DNA of 63,956 nt from a virus: positions 1 to 63,956 of the IMG/VR virus record IMGVR_UViG_3300010397_000008; one strand, given 5' to 3'. The stretch's first letter is position 1. Each line of letters starts with the position of its first letter. The notes beneath the pieces are model-generated. The model had not been told where the DNA came from and searched no databases. It was given only the letters and a program-made list of their open reading frames with translations. The position numbers and the translations under genes were made by a program. This document shows, piece after piece, positions 30,485 through 39,912 of the stretch.

Positions 30485-30819
30485 GGCTGTTGCCCCAAAA
30501 GGAAATTGCCGTCCTCGGCCCGCAAAGGACAGGTTTCTGGGCCAACAATCGCCTGCTTGTACGTGTTCTTGACGAACGTGTTGTAGCGCTGATCGGCCGA
30601 GGCCAGGCTCGTAAACGGCTGCGCGACCGACAGCGGGACGTTGATATGGAAGTGGAACTCGCCGCTAAAATACGCCACCGCAAACAACTTCTGGCCCATG
30701 AAGTAACTGGTGAACTGGATCGTCCCCTGCGAGTACGGGGTGGACCAGTCAGCGGGCGGGTCGATGCACCCGGCGGGTTGCGCGTTGGCCGCGGCGGTCA
30801 GGGCGACGAGAGCGATCAC
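30481..30819 (-). CDS. Exported protein, 112 aa
   Basis: GTG start in a GTGA overlap; a signal peptide (VIALVALTAAANAQPAG) follows. The rest is beta-rich (SQGTIQFTSYFMGQKLFAVA; FSGEFHFHINVPLSVA) and has two Cys that may pair. Its stop overlaps the next ATG. Function unknown. Confidence 0.55.
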   Translation of the reverse strand: MIALVALTAAANAQPAGCIDPPADWSTPYSQGTIQFTSYFMGQKLFAVAYFSGEFHFHINVPLSVAQPFTSLASADQRYNTFVKNTYKQAIVGPETCPLRAEDGNFLLGQQP

Positions 30820-31307
30820 GCCACCGTGAAGGGCGCGACGAAGGTGTATCGCTGGCCGGTTGCTGTGCCGACGCTGATCCATGCGACATACTGTCCCCCG
30901 GCGACAAGGTTTACAAGCACCTGCCGGATGGCCTGTCGCGTCCGAGGTCGCACGTCGATGATCGTCGCTTGCCCGAATAGCCGCGAGCCCGGCGTGGCGT
31001 CCGCGCCGTTCGCCGATAGAAGGCTGACCGCAGCTTGAGAGATAGCGGCGCTTTGGCCGAGCCGCGTCGAAAGGTCAATCACCAAGGCGATACCGATATC
31101 GGGCTCTGTGGGGATCGCGATCCCGGCAAAATTAGAGACGTTCAGTTCCTCGCCGCTCGGGCTCAAAAATGGGAATGGCGGCGGGAAACTTGGCTGTCGC
31201 GGAGACGGAGCGCGTACATAAAGCGTCCGCGCAATGACCGGGGGGCGAAGCGACCCCCAACTGCCGGACCATGCCACCCCCCATGAGGTGCCCCAACTGC
31301 TACTCAT
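30816..31307 (-). CDS. Structural protein, 163 aa
   Basis: The Trp/Ser/Gly start (MSSSWGTSWGVAWSGSWG) is common in small phage virion proteins. The C-terminal 110 residues form an immunoglobulin-like or fibronectin-like strand set (GIALVIDLSTRLGQSAAISQ; GQYVAWISVGTATGQRYTF). Likely a tail or head decoration protein. Confidence 0.55.
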   Translation of the reverse strand: MSSSWGTSWGVAWSGSWGSLRPPVIARTLYVRAPSPRQPSFPPPFPFLSPSGEELNVSNFAGIAIPTEPDIGIALVIDLSTRLGQSAAISQAAVSLLSANGADATPGSRLFGQATIIDVRPRTRQAIRQVLVNLVAGGQYVAWISVGTATGQRYTFVAPFTVA

Positions 31308-33280
31308 GGACCCCAGGGAGCCGACGCCGAGCCAGTTCCGCTCACGGTGATGCTGTTGACCGATCTGATATTCGTGTCCACCTGGCCGCTCACGGTGAAG
31401 GTCAAGGCGTCGGTTTGCGCTCTGATCGCGGCGATGGCGGTGTTATCCGGGGCGGCATATGACGCGCTGGCAAGGCGGGTCGAAACTGCAACGTCGAGGT
31501 TTCCTGGCGTCAATCCAACGACGCTCCCCACCGAGCCATCGACATTGCCGGTCACGCTCGCGACTGCGCCTCCGGCATAGGTCGAGCGCGTCAGCACGTC
31601 AGCGTCGATCGTCGCCAGTTGCGTGTCGAGATTGGCCGTCGCGACGCCGAGCGCGGTTCTCACGTTGGCCTCGCTGATGTCGTTCAGCCCCGTCAACCCG
31701 GTCCCTTTGGCGAGCACGATATTGGTGCCCGCGGTCAGGATTCGCGCCGCCGTTGACCATACAGCGTCGAGCGCATTTGCGGCGAAACTGGCGGCCGAGA
31801 TTGCCGCCGCCGCCACCGCTCCCACACTCGCGTCGATCCGGCCGCCGACGAGCGCCGCAGGAAGACGCAATTGAATATCGTCGGTGTCGGCCTGTACCGT
31901 GGCGAGCGCCGTGGACGTGGCGAGGCCGGCCTGAATTTCGGTCACGGCCGTCGCGGCGAGTTGATCCGATCCGATCGCGTCCGTCGCGATGACGGTTGCG
32001 TTGATGGCACCGGCCGCAAAGGAGGCCGTCGCGATCCCGCCAGCCGCTACGCTGCCGACCGAGCCTGCGACATTGCCTGCCACGCTACCGACAGCGCCAG
32101 TGACCGTCGTGATCGTCCCCGCCGTGATATTGGTCGGGCTCGCCACGGAGGACGGGAATGTGACGCCGGCCGCCGCCGTCACGGTTTGCCCGGCAAGTTG
32201 ATCGGCGTTCGCCGTCACGCGGTTAGTCACGGTCGCGATGGTGCCCGCCGTCAAATTCGTCGTGTTGGCGATCGTGCCGCTCGGGAATGTCGCCGACAGG
32301 AACCCGGTCGGTTGCGTGTACGTCGCCATGCGCGTCGTGACGGCTGCGTCTAGGTTGGCAATCCGAGTGTCGCCCAGGGCGGTCAACCCGGCCCCCGCCG
32401 CGCCAATCCGGGCGAACGAATCCCCGGTCTGCACCGTGTTTCCTGTGTACGTGGTCAGGGTCGCCAGCGTGCCGGTGATGTTGCCGGTCATGTTCGCGCG
32501 GAAATCGACCCCGCCGGTGCCGGCCGCCGCCTTGATCCCGTCGCTGGTCCCACCGTTGCCCCCGGTGGCGAGGAAGCCGTGCATGCTCGTGCCGACCGGG
32601 GCAGAGTTGATGCCGTGCCCCGAGGTCGTGGTGATCTTCAATCCGTCGCCCGATGTCGCGCCGCCGACAATGCTGAACCCAACGCCGGTCGCGCCGCCCG
32701 TCGCGCTCAAGCCGGCTCCTGTACCGTTCCCGGCGATACTCAACCCGGCCCGATTGAGCGTGCTGGGGGCTGAGATGGTCAGGCCATCGGAGAGAACCAC
32801 GTTCCCGGTGTATGTTGTCGCCCCGGTGACTGTTAAAGCAGCCAGAGTTGTCGTTCCGGCGTTGCTTCCGCTGATGAGTAGACCCGCGGATGCGCCTGCA
32901 ACCGCATTGGGAATCGCCCCGCCGCTGGCGGCAAACAGCGCGTCCCACAGCGCCGTGTTGACCACCATAAAATCCATGAATATCGGACAGAATGCCGCAG
33001 CGTTGGCATACTGCATGCGCAGCGTCCCGAGGGTGTTGGTGTCCGTCGTGTCGAGCGGCACAAGATAATTGCCGAAGGCGTCGTAGTTGCTCGCCCCGGC
33101 CGTGGCATGCCTGGCAGCGAACGCGCCACCGTTTTTCGATAGCCGGATGCCGGTCGAGGTATTTTCGGTCTGGTTGGCTCCGGTCCCGGTCAGGTTCGTC
33201 ACGAGGGTCACGCCGTCCGTATTGGCGACGGCTGGCCCGAATGAAACCGTCACGGCGGTCGATTGCCGGAGCCACAACAT
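31304..33280 (-). CDS. Long repetitive fibre/appendage protein, 658 aa
   Basis: GGGAG precedes the ATG by six bases. Residues 1-130 (MLWLRQSTAVTVSFGPAVAN; LSKNGGAFAARHATAGASNY; DFMVVN) form a head domain. Residues 180-320 carry Gly-rich collar repeats (TGAGLSATGGATGVGFSIVG). Residues 370-560 repeat short units like VTGAVGSVAGNVAGSVGSVA. The mix of V-G-S-V-A-G-N repeats and a conserved N-terminal domain is typical of long fibres or baseplate-upper-like appendages. Function is inferred. Confidence 0.6.
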   Translation of the reverse strand: MLWLRQSTAVTVSFGPAVANTDGVTLVTNLTGTGANQTENTSTGIRLSKNGGAFAARHATAGASNYDAFGNYLVPLDTTDTNTLGTLRMQYANAAAFCPIFMDFMVVNTALWDALFAASGGAIPNAVAGASAGLLISGSNAGTTTLAALTVTGATTYTGNVVLSDGLTISAPSTLNRAGLSIAGNGTGAGLSATGGATGVGFSIVGGATSGDGLKITTTSGHGINSAPVGTSMHGFLATGGNGGTSDGIKAAAGTGGVDFRANMTGNITGTLATLTTYTGNTVQTGDSFARIGAAGAGLTALGDTRIANLDAAVTTRMATYTQPTGFLSATFPSGTIANTTNLTAGTIATVTNRVTANADQLAGQTVTAAAGVTFPSSVASPTNITAGTITTVTGAVGSVAGNVAGSVGSVAAGGIATASFAAGAINATVIATDAIGSDQLAATAVTEIQAGLATSTALATVQADTDDIQLRLPAALVGGRIDASVGAVAAAAISAASFAANALDAVWSTAARILTAGTNIVLAKGTGLTGLNDISEANVRTALGVATANLDTQLATIDADVLTRSTYAGGAVASVTGNVDGSVGSVVGLTPGNLDVAVSTRLASASYAAPDNTAIAAIRAQTDALTFTVSGQVDTNIRSVNSITVSGTGSASAPWGP

Positions 33281-33281
33281 C

Positions 33282-33998
33282 CTACGCTCCCCTCTGCTGC
33301 GCCTGGTGCATACAGACCATCGGGACAACCGATTGCGGCGCGGCCTTGAACGACATGGTGAACTCGACCGCGCCGTTGAAGGTGCCCGACGCGCAGGTGA
33401 ACGCCGGTACGACGCTGGTTGTCGCTGCGACCACCTGATACCCGATCGCGGCGCAACAACTGTTCGCCGCATTGGCGGCGGCCGAGGCTGCGTTGACGGC
33501 GAGCAGGTTTGGCGATGTCGCCGCCGTATTCGTTTGCCCGCGAGTAAGGGCAAATCCCGCTATGACGAGTTCCGCCGCTTGTGCGAGCGTCCCGGTTGCT
33601 GTGCATGTGAAGGGAGAGGTCGCGTCAGTCGCATTGGCCGGCGACGTATCGAGGGGCGATGCGGTAAAAGCACCGGAGAACGCCGCGGCGGCTATAGCAA
33701 AGTCGTTACTACTGGCCGTGCCCGTCCCGGTAACGCTCGTCAACGTACCACCAGCGGTCGCGATGAACCAAAAGGCCCGGCCTCCGACCGTACTGAGCGA
33801 TCCTGCGTTCTGCGCGGTGTACGTGTGACCGAGGCTGTCGGTAACGCCCGTCACGGTGTTGGCCCCGACTTCGGCGACAACCGCGACAAGGAGATCGCCC
33901 ACCGAAACCGAGACCGACCCGCTTGCGGCCATCGCGCCGCCGACCGGAATCGCCGTGGCCCCGCCGCTTAATGTGCCCCTGAGTCCCCCGAACGCCAT
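33282..33998 (-). CDS. Beta-rich structural protein, 238 aa
   Basis: The strands VSVGDLLVAVVAEVGANTVT, VTDSLGHTYTAQNAGSLS and AELVIAGFALTRGQTNTAAT follow the same plan as the exported protein at 28884, suggesting one fold used twice. No signal peptide here. It probably decorates the virion or its fibres. Confidence 0.55.
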   Translation of the reverse strand: MAFGGLRGTLSGGATAIPVGGAMAASGSVSVSVGDLLVAVVAEVGANTVTGVTDSLGHTYTAQNAGSLSTVGGRAFWFIATAGGTLTSVTGTGTASSNDFAIAAAAFSGAFTASPLDTSPANATDATSPFTCTATGTLAQAAELVIAGFALTRGQTNTAATSPNLLAVNAASAAANAANSCCAAIGYQVVAATTSVVPAFTCASGTFNGAVEFTMSFKAAPQSVVPMVCMHQAQQRGA

Positions 33999-34004
33999 CC
34001 CTGC

Positions 34005-36557
34005 CTACCCGAAGATGGCGTCAACGTCTTCGGTCGCGATCATCAGGTTGTAAACCGCATGGTCGGCCCCCGTCGAACGCAGCGTCACGCCGATCTGCGC
34101 GCCTGGTATGTCGTCGGTCGTCGCCATCAGCACCGGACACGCGACGGTCGGTGCCACGGCAGTCGCCGGCAATGGCGCATTCGGCGGGAACGCGATCTGC
34201 GGCGAGGCGGCCGGAAAGCTCGCGTATTCGGTATCGACGGTCAACCCAAACAGCGGCGCGCTGTTCACGTCGGCGAAGTTCTCGGCTTGGACGTAAACCA
34301 CGCGCCCCTGCTTGACCATGTACGGCTGCTGCGCGCCATAGAGCTTCGTGCTCCACGTCTTTTGGAGCGTCGTCGATGGCGTTGTCATCAGCGGGTAGAG
34401 GCGCACCCCGTCCGTGCCCCAGGCCGCGAGTTGGCTGTTGATCTCTTGCGTCCCGATATAGGTCAGCGGGTTCATGGACGATTGGCTGACGATCGACCAG
34501 TCCTGCTCGTTCCAGCACACCATTGCGTTGCGAAACGTCAGCGTGAACGGGTCTTTGATGCTCATCAGCATCAGGTAGACCTTGCGATTGTAGAGGTTCG
34601 CCACCGCCGAACTCGGCGTTACCGGAGCCCCCGCAGCGCGCGGATCATCGCCGGTCGGCAAATCGGCCTGCTCGAACACGCGATCCATCTTGCCGCTGAG
34701 CTTCGTCACCGCGCCGCCGAACAGCCCATAAATCCCGAAGGTGTTTCCAAAGACGATCGTGCGCGAGAAATCTTGGATCGAGTCGCGCCAGTTGGTGCCG
34801 GTCTGCGGGTCCGTGTTCTGGCTGGTCAGGCTCTTGGTCGGCGGATTGCCCTGCACCTGGACGTTACTGATGACGCCGACCGACGAATCGCCGAACGGAT
34901 AGAGGAAGCCGTTGGCCTGCCGGATCGCCGTGTATTCGCCGCGCAAGAAGCGATCGGTGTTGTTTTCCGCAAGCCCGCCGGCCGACGTGGCGAAGTTGCT
35001 GATGCTCCCCGGCGCCGACGACAGCCGGACCCCGCCTGTCGGGATTGTCCCCTGCTGGTAGGGGTGCTGTAGCCAAACCTGCGACTGGTAGGTTTCGATG
35101 TTCGACCCCGACACCCCGTAGGGCATCAATTGAATGATGCCGGACGCCGCGCTGTTGAGCCCGGCCTGGACGATCACGGTCGGCGCATCGGTGTATCCGA
35201 CGCCCGCGGTCGTCAGCGACGTGCCGACGATCGAGCCCGCGCCGATGTTGCCCGTGGCGGTCGCCGCCCCGCTGGAAAACGTGATGATCGGCCCGGTGTA
35301 ATCGCTGCCGCCGGCCGTCACGGTGACTTCGGTGATGACCCCATCGACGAGCCCGGTCACAAGCGCCGTCGCGCCGGTGCCGGACCCGGAATCGGTGATC
35401 GTCACGCCGGGCACCGAGGCGTACCCCGATCCGCCATTGGTGACGGTGATCGTCTCGACCGGACCCGGCCCGCCGAGGATGGCAAACCCTGTCGCCCCAG
35501 ACCCGCCGCCGCCGGTGATCGTCAGCGTCGGGATGCCGAAGAAATTGGTGCCGCCGTCCTGAATGCCGATGACCGACACGCTGCTGGCAACCAACGTCGC
35601 CTGCGCGATGGCGCCGCTGCCGCCGCTCACCGGCGTCAAGGTGATCGCGGGCGCCGACGTGTACCCGGTCCCGCCGCTCGTCAGCGTGATCGACGTGACG
35701 ACATTGCCGGTGAGCACCGCCGTCGCGGCCGCGCCGGAGCCGCCCCCGCCGACAAACCCCACCGTGGGCGGGGCCAGATAGCCGCTGCCGCCGGCCAGCA
35801 CGACAATCTGGTTGACCGCAGCAGGAACCAGCGCCGTGCCCAGCGCCGCACCGTTGTCCGAGCCGCCGCCCTGGAACACCGCCTGCACGATGTCGCCGAC
35901 GATATAGCCCGTGCCCGGCGACACCACGTCAACCGATGTCACCACGCCGTTCGCGACATTGGCAGCCAGCGCGATCCCCGAGCCATGCCCCCCGAAGGCG
36001 ATCACCGTTGGCGTGGCGATGTAGTTCTGGCCGCCGCTGGTCAACGTGATCTGCGGGCCGATCGAACCCGCCGTGTAGAGGACGTTCCCATCCCACGCCC
36101 AATAATCGTTGGGCCTGTTGTTGTTCGAGATCAGGAGATACGTGCTACCCCATTGCACCGTCGCAGGAAGTTGCCCGCCGGCGTAATAGAATGACCGGGT
36201 TCCCGCCGGCACGATGTTGGTGACGGCACCCTGCCGATCGACCTGCACCGCCGAGCCGTCGTCGAAGAACACGGCGCAGTAATAGGTGAGGCCGATGTTG
36301 AACCAAGCGAAATTGACGATTTGCCGGCCGCCGGTCGCGGCGTACAGCCACGGCCCGAGGTCCGGCACCGTGCGGACGTTGCCGTCGCCGATCTTGATGT
36401 AATTCTCAAGCCACCACGCCTCGTTGTCCGCGATGAACAGGCGTGAGGCTTGGGTGTTCATGCCGGCGAACGGAGCCGGCGACTTGAACTGGATCGTGTC
36501 GGGCAGGCCGAACCGGGTCTGCACCGCGCGCGAGAGCCGGCCGTCGTTGCCCTGCAT
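34005..36557 (-). CDS. Large tail protein (tubular tail B-like ends) with eight GxGYxxPP repeats
   Basis: The 850-residue protein has a head-to-tail connector-like start (IQFKSPAPFAGMNTQASRLF; NYIKIGDGNVRTVPDLGPWL). Its end also looks tail-nozzle-like (YNRKVYLMLMSIKDPFTLTF; WSTKLYGAQQPYMVKQGRVV). Residues of roughly 170-470 are filled with about eight units of the form GGxGYxxxPTVxxxGGGGSG. That is an inserted solenoid shared with genes at 20078 and 40239. It probably forms the distal tail tube or stopper with a surface-exposed repeat domain. Confidence 0.65.
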   Translation of the reverse strand: MQGNDGRLSRAVQTRFGLPDTIQFKSPAPFAGMNTQASRLFIADNEAWWLENYIKIGDGNVRTVPDLGPWLYAATGGRQIVNFAWFNIGLTYYCAVFFDDGSAVQVDRQGAVTNIVPAGTRSFYYAGGQLPATVQWGSTYLLISNNNRPNDYWAWDGNVLYTAGSIGPQITLTSGGQNYIATPTVIAFGGHGSGIALAANVANGVVTSVDVVSPGTGYIVGDIVQAVFQGGGSDNGAALGTALVPAAVNQIVVLAGGSGYLAPPTVGFVGGGGSGAAATAVLTGNVVTSITLTSGGTGYTSAPAITLTPVSGGSGAIAQATLVASSVSVIGIQDGGTNFFGIPTLTITGGGGSGATGFAILGGPGPVETITVTNGGSGYASVPGVTITDSGSGTGATALVTGLVDGVITEVTVTAGGSDYTGPIITFSSGAATATGNIGAGSIVGTSLTTAGVGYTDAPTVIVQAGLNSAASGIIQLMPYGVSGSNIETYQSQVWLQHPYQQGTIPTGGVRLSSAPGSISNFATSAGGLAENNTDRFLRGEYTAIRQANGFLYPFGDSSVGVISNVQVQGNPPTKSLTSQNTDPQTGTNWRDSIQDFSRTIVFGNTFGIYGLFGGAVTKLSGKMDRVFEQADLPTGDDPRAAGAPVTPSSAVANLYNRKVYLMLMSIKDPFTLTFRNAMVCWNEQDWSIVSQSSMNPLTYIGTQEINSQLAAWGTDGVRLYPLMTTPSTTLQKTWSTKLYGAQQPYMVKQGRVVYVQAENFADVNSAPLFGLTVDTEYASFPAASPQIAFPPNAPLPATAVAPTVACPVLMATTDDIPGAQIGVTLRSTGADHAVYNLMIATEDVDAIFG

Positions 36558-36563
36558 CGACGC

Positions 36564-37148
36564 TTATCCGCCGTCAGCGTCGCGGCGTCGGTTCCTCTGG
36601 GCGATGGCGATCTTTTCCGCGCGATCCCCCAAACAGGACATTAAATAAATGCTCCGCGGATCATCCTGCAAAAATACAGCGTCCGCGATTTGGCCGTATG
36701 GAATGGCCGACGCGATGAAAGCCCCGTCCGTCTCAAACGGGGGAAGTGGATAACCCGCAGGAAGCGCTCGGCGCACGCACTCTCCCCACTTCGGGATATC
36801 GTCGTCGAAAAGACCCTCCGGCACCAGATAAACCGCCTCGGAGATAATCCCCAACGGCTGAAACCCCGGCAGCGCACGAGCGGCAGTAAGCGTTGGCGCT
36901 TCAACAACGAACAGCAGCATGGCGCCGAAACACCCGTTTCCGTCCTGAACCCCCGCCCCATAGATGCGCACTGGCATCCCAAGGTCGCGTTCGATCATAT
37001 CCTTGTCACACCCGTCCATCGAAATTCCGGCAAGCACGCCGAGGGGTGCCGGATTGATCGCCGATGGCTCCGGCCTCGGATACGCCCCCGCGAAATCGTT
37101 TATTTGTCCCGCGCTCTGCGGAACGCAGACGTAAATCGGATATGTCAT
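36564..37148 (-). CDS. Hypothetical protein, 194 aa
   Basis: AAGGAGA sits five bases before the chosen ATG (MTYPIYVCVPQSAGQIN). The sequence is a mixed alpha/beta globular protein (AMLLFVVEAPTLTAARALPG; YLVPEGLFDDDIPKWGECV) with four Cys. Base composition is slightly lower in GC than its neighbours. I do not recognise it. Confidence 0.6.
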   Translation of the reverse strand: MTYPIYVCVPQSAGQINDFAGAYPRPEPSAINPAPLGVLAGISMDGCDKDMIERDLGMPVRIYGAGVQDGNGCFGAMLLFVVEAPTLTAARALPGFQPLGIISEAVYLVPEGLFDDDIPKWGECVRRALPAGYPLPPFETDGAFIASAIPYGQIADAVFLQDDPRSIYLMSCLGDRAEKIAIAQRNRRRDADGG

Positions 37149-37159
37149 AGCGGTCTCCT

Positions 37160-37471
37160 TCACTGGTTGTCAGCGGCGTCAAGGTCGTCGGCCGCCTTCC
37201 TCACCCAATACGCGAGGTTCGGGTTGCCGGCCACGTCGAGCATCGCGCCGTCGTCCACGGCCGGCGGCGCGGGCAGCGGCGGTCGGTTGAGCGCGTCGCA
37301 CAGGCTCGTCAACAGCATTTCCAGCGTAGCGGTCGGGACGGACGTGTTGAGGCTGTCGCGGTCGAGGTCCATCAGCATTTGCCGCGCCAGCGCGCGAACC
37401 GTCCCGTCCTCGTTGTGGATCGCTTTCGGGACGACGCGCAGCGACGGCGCCGGTCGCGGCAGACCGAGCAT
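37160..37471 (-). CDS. Hypothetical protein, 103 aa
   Basis: Helical middle (ARQMLMDLDRDSLNTSVPTA; LEMLLTSLCDALNRPP) and acidic end (VRKAADDLDAADN). It lies just after the helix-turn-helix gene and before tail genes. Unknown. Confidence 0.55.
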   Translation of the reverse strand: MLGLPRPAPSLRVVPKAIHNEDGTVRALARQMLMDLDRDSLNTSVPTATLEMLLTSLCDALNRPPLPAPPAVDDGAMLDVAGNPNLAYWVRKAADDLDAADNQ

Positions 37472-37782
37472 CAGGGCCTCGGCGTATTCGGGACGCGCCC
37501 GACACCCATCGTCTCGGCGAGCACCGCGTCCATCGCTGCATGAAGGGCGTCCATGCGCTCGAACACCGTGCTCGGCGGGCGGTAGCTCTCCGGCTCACCG
37601 AACCGCGACCAGATGCCGGCGACGACGTTTTTGCTGACGCCGAACCGCGCCGCGACGGCTTGCTGTTTCATGCCGTCCTTGAGCAGTTCCAGTGCCTTTT
37701 CCTGTTGCTCGACGGTAAGCCGCCCAGAGCCGCGGCTCGCCCGCGACAACTTCGACATGACCGCCCCATTCACACGTATCAT
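37471..37782 (-). CDS. Helix-turn-helix protein in the tail gene block, 103 aa
   Basis: AGGGG lies seven bases before the ATG. Residues 20-55 (GRLTVEQQEKALELLKDGMK, then QQAVAARFGVSKNVVAGIWS) form a resolvase- or GcrA-like helix-turn-helix. The remaining part is Pro-rich with one helix (FERMDALHAAMDAVLAETM). A small-terminase role is possible, since no other small terminase was found, but its distance from the large subunit makes a late-gene regulator equally likely. Confidence 0.6.
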   Translation of the reverse strand: MIRVNGAVMSKLSRASRGSGRLTVEQQEKALELLKDGMKQQAVAARFGVSKNVVAGIWSRFGEPESYRPPSTVFERMDALHAAMDAVLAETMGVGRVPNTPRP

Positions 37783-37804
37783 TTTCAAATCACCCCTACA
37801 GCAC

Positions 37805-38554
37805 TCACACGTAGAATGAGGGGACTTTCCCCCTGTCGGTAGCGGCCCGGTCGATCCCAAGATGCCGCAGATACTCGCCCTCCATCAATTCGGCCGAGCC
37901 GAACCGCTGCGAGGCCATGTAGACGTAGTTCGCCGCCTTGAACTTGATCGCGTCCCGAAACGGTGCCGGGATCGCTTCGAGGTCGTTGTTGTTGTAGAGC
38001 GGCTTCGGCGTGCAGGAGCAATCCCACTCCATTTCGAGCGCCTGACCGGGCACCGGGAACAGGTACAAAATCTGATTGATCCCATCGCCTTGCAGCGCGG
38101 CCTTGAACGGATAGGTGAACACGCCGGCCGAGTAGATGCGGGCGAGCGCCTGCAACTCGGCGAAGTCCATCCATTCCATCACCGGGCGCGCGGCCGATCC
38201 CCACGAGACCGCGACGCTCATCAGATCGACGACGTTATCGTACCCCGCCCACTGCGCTTGAAGGTAGAGCCGGGCATAGCCGAAATGGTAGTGCTCGACC
38301 CCCGGCAGCGTGGCGAACGTCGTGACGGTCGTGTCGGGGATGCCCGGCGTAAACCCGCCCGGCACCATGAGGCCTGGCGTCGAGCCGCTGCCGAACGGGG
38401 CATTCCCGGCGACCAGCGCGCGCAGGCATGCCGTGAGCAGGCACACGTCGTTGCGGGCCATGTTGATGTAGGAGATCAGTTCGTCGCGGGGCGTCGAGAT
38501 ATTCGCCCTGTCCCGAATGAGGCGGCTGGTCTCCAAGATATATCGGTCGAGCAT
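37805..38554 (-). CDS. Head-tail adaptor / tail tubular A-like protein, 249 aa
   Basis: The start MLDRYILETSRLIRDRANIS, then TPRDELISYINMARNDVCLL, matches the helical beginning of phage adaptor (gp11/tubular A-like) proteins. These proteins attach the tail to the portal and start with L..I......R..W...D........N......R. The later part (LYLFPVPGQALEMEWDCSCT; NNDLEAIPAPFRDAIKFKAA) is the usual strand-rich end with a final helix. Start by ATGA overlap with the glycosyltransferase stop. Confidence 0.65.
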   Translation of the reverse strand: MLDRYILETSRLIRDRANISTPRDELISYINMARNDVCLLTACLRALVAGNAPFGSGSTPGLMVPGGFTPGIPDTTVTTFATLPGVEHYHFGYARLYLQAQWAGYDNVVDLMSVAVSWGSAARPVMEWMDFAELQALARIYSAGVFTYPFKAALQGDGINQILYLFPVPGQALEMEWDCSCTPKPLYNNNDLEAIPAPFRDAIKFKAANYVYMASQRFGSAELMEGEYLRHLGIDRAATDRGKVPSFYV

Positions 38555-39912
38555 CAGGCGGCCCTCACACGCTGCAACCGCAGCGCGCTTATTTCCCGGC
38601 TGTGCTCCGCGGTCTCGTAACTCAGCCGGGCCGCCAGAGCGCCGAGAAGGTCTTGCTGCTCCCGAGCGTGACGCATCAGGTAGCCTATCTGCGAAACGGT
38701 GTGCTTGTACATGAAGTAGATGGTCGGCTTCGGCATCGTGGTCGGCGTCTCGCTGACGCTCAACAGGCTGATCGGATCGTTCGGCGAGTCCGCGTAGCGA
38801 TCGGCCGGCAGCGCAGGCCGCACATGACCGCCGCGCGACATAATCACGTCGTCCAGCGCTTCCTCGACGGCATCGACGAACGCCGCATAGGTGTACCGGC
38901 CCGCCGCGATCAGATGTCGCCACGCGCGCTCGGCCATCTCCTGCAATTCCTGCGGCCGGTTGAGCCGGTCGAGCACCGCGGGCACGTTCGCGAAGTCCTT
39001 GCGCAGCGCAACATAGTGCGTCTCGGGTTCGAGGATGCCGCTATAGCGCCCCTCGAACAGCACCATCGGCGTGTGGCAGGCGGCGGCCTCGAATACCCGC
39101 GGGCTGATCTGCCCGATGTCCCATTCCGCCTCGCGCTCTGCGAGCCACGGCAGGAACTCGGCGTAGGACGGCCCGCCGCGCCTGCGGTATTCGTCCAAAA
39201 CCTCGCCGTCCCAATCGAACACGTTGGACCCGCTCTCGGTGCCCAGCACCGCGCGGCAACTGCCGAGGAAGTCGTACCAGGCGTCGCCATAGACCCGCTT
39301 GTCCTCGGTCCACTCGATGTCGTGCCGGATGCACAGCCGCTCGCACTCGACCTTCATGCGGCGGCCGATTTCGAACTTGTCAAACGCGAGGCGGCCGTAT
39401 CGGGGGCCGATGTCCCGCCCACGATAGCCGAGCAGGACGTTGCGGGCGGCAAGCGGCGTGAACCCGGTGCGCGCGGCAAGGCTCTCAGGGACATATCCGG
39501 TCAGGACCGGCACGAATCGGGTATTGGGGAACATCTCGGGCGGGTAGACCCGCGCCACCTGATCCTCGGGGATACAGGTCAGGACGATATCGTAGCCAAT
39601 CTCCGCCAGCCGTGACCGCAGGCGGTTCGTGTTATCGTACTCATCTTGGATTGCGATGACCTTGACGCCGCGGTAGGCGGCCATGGCTCGGCAGAAAGCG
39701 TCGCTGGCGCTGCCATCGACCGGGAGACGGGCGCAGTAGCTTTGCAGCACTGCGTCGAACTCTCCAAGATCGGTCGCCAGTTCCGCACCATGCGTCACAT
39801 GCAGGTAGCGCACGTCCCAGCGCGAGTGCCGCGCGAACGAGGCGAGGTACTCCGCCGTCGTCGGGACGTAGTTGCTGGAATTACTGTAACAGACAAGGAG
39901 CCTCCCACTCAT
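38554..39912 (-). CDS. Glycosyltransferase (GT4-like, GT-B fold)
   Basis: GT-B glycosyltransferases transfer sugars from nucleotide donors. The protein (452 residues) has an N-terminal Rossmann-like half (GRLLVCYSNSSNYVPTTAEY; VKVIAIQDEYDNTNRLRSRL). The C-terminal half carries the donor-binding signature ISPRVFEAAACHTPMVLFEG, followed by E-T-H-Y-V-A-L. The last 70 residues are helical. ATGA overlaps on both sides place it inside the virion operon. It may glycosylate virion proteins or alter host surface sugars; the acceptor is unknown. Confidence 0.8.
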   Translation of the reverse strand: MSGRLLVCYSNSSNYVPTTAEYLASFARHSRWDVRYLHVTHGAELATDLGEFDAVLQSYCARLPVDGSASDAFCRAMAAYRGVKVIAIQDEYDNTNRLRSRLAEIGYDIVLTCIPEDQVARVYPPEMFPNTRFVPVLTGYVPESLAARTGFTPLAARNVLLGYRGRDIGPRYGRLAFDKFEIGRRMKVECERLCIRHDIEWTEDKRVYGDAWYDFLGSCRAVLGTESGSNVFDWDGEVLDEYRRRGGPSYAEFLPWLAEREAEWDIGQISPRVFEAAACHTPMVLFEGRYSGILEPETHYVALRKDFANVPAVLDRLNRPQELQEMAERAWRHLIAAGRYTYAAFVDAVEEALDDVIMSRGGHVRPALPADRYADSPNDPISLLSVSETPTTMPKPTIYFMYKHTVSQIGYLMRHAREQQDLLGALAARLSYETAEHSREISALRLQRVRAA

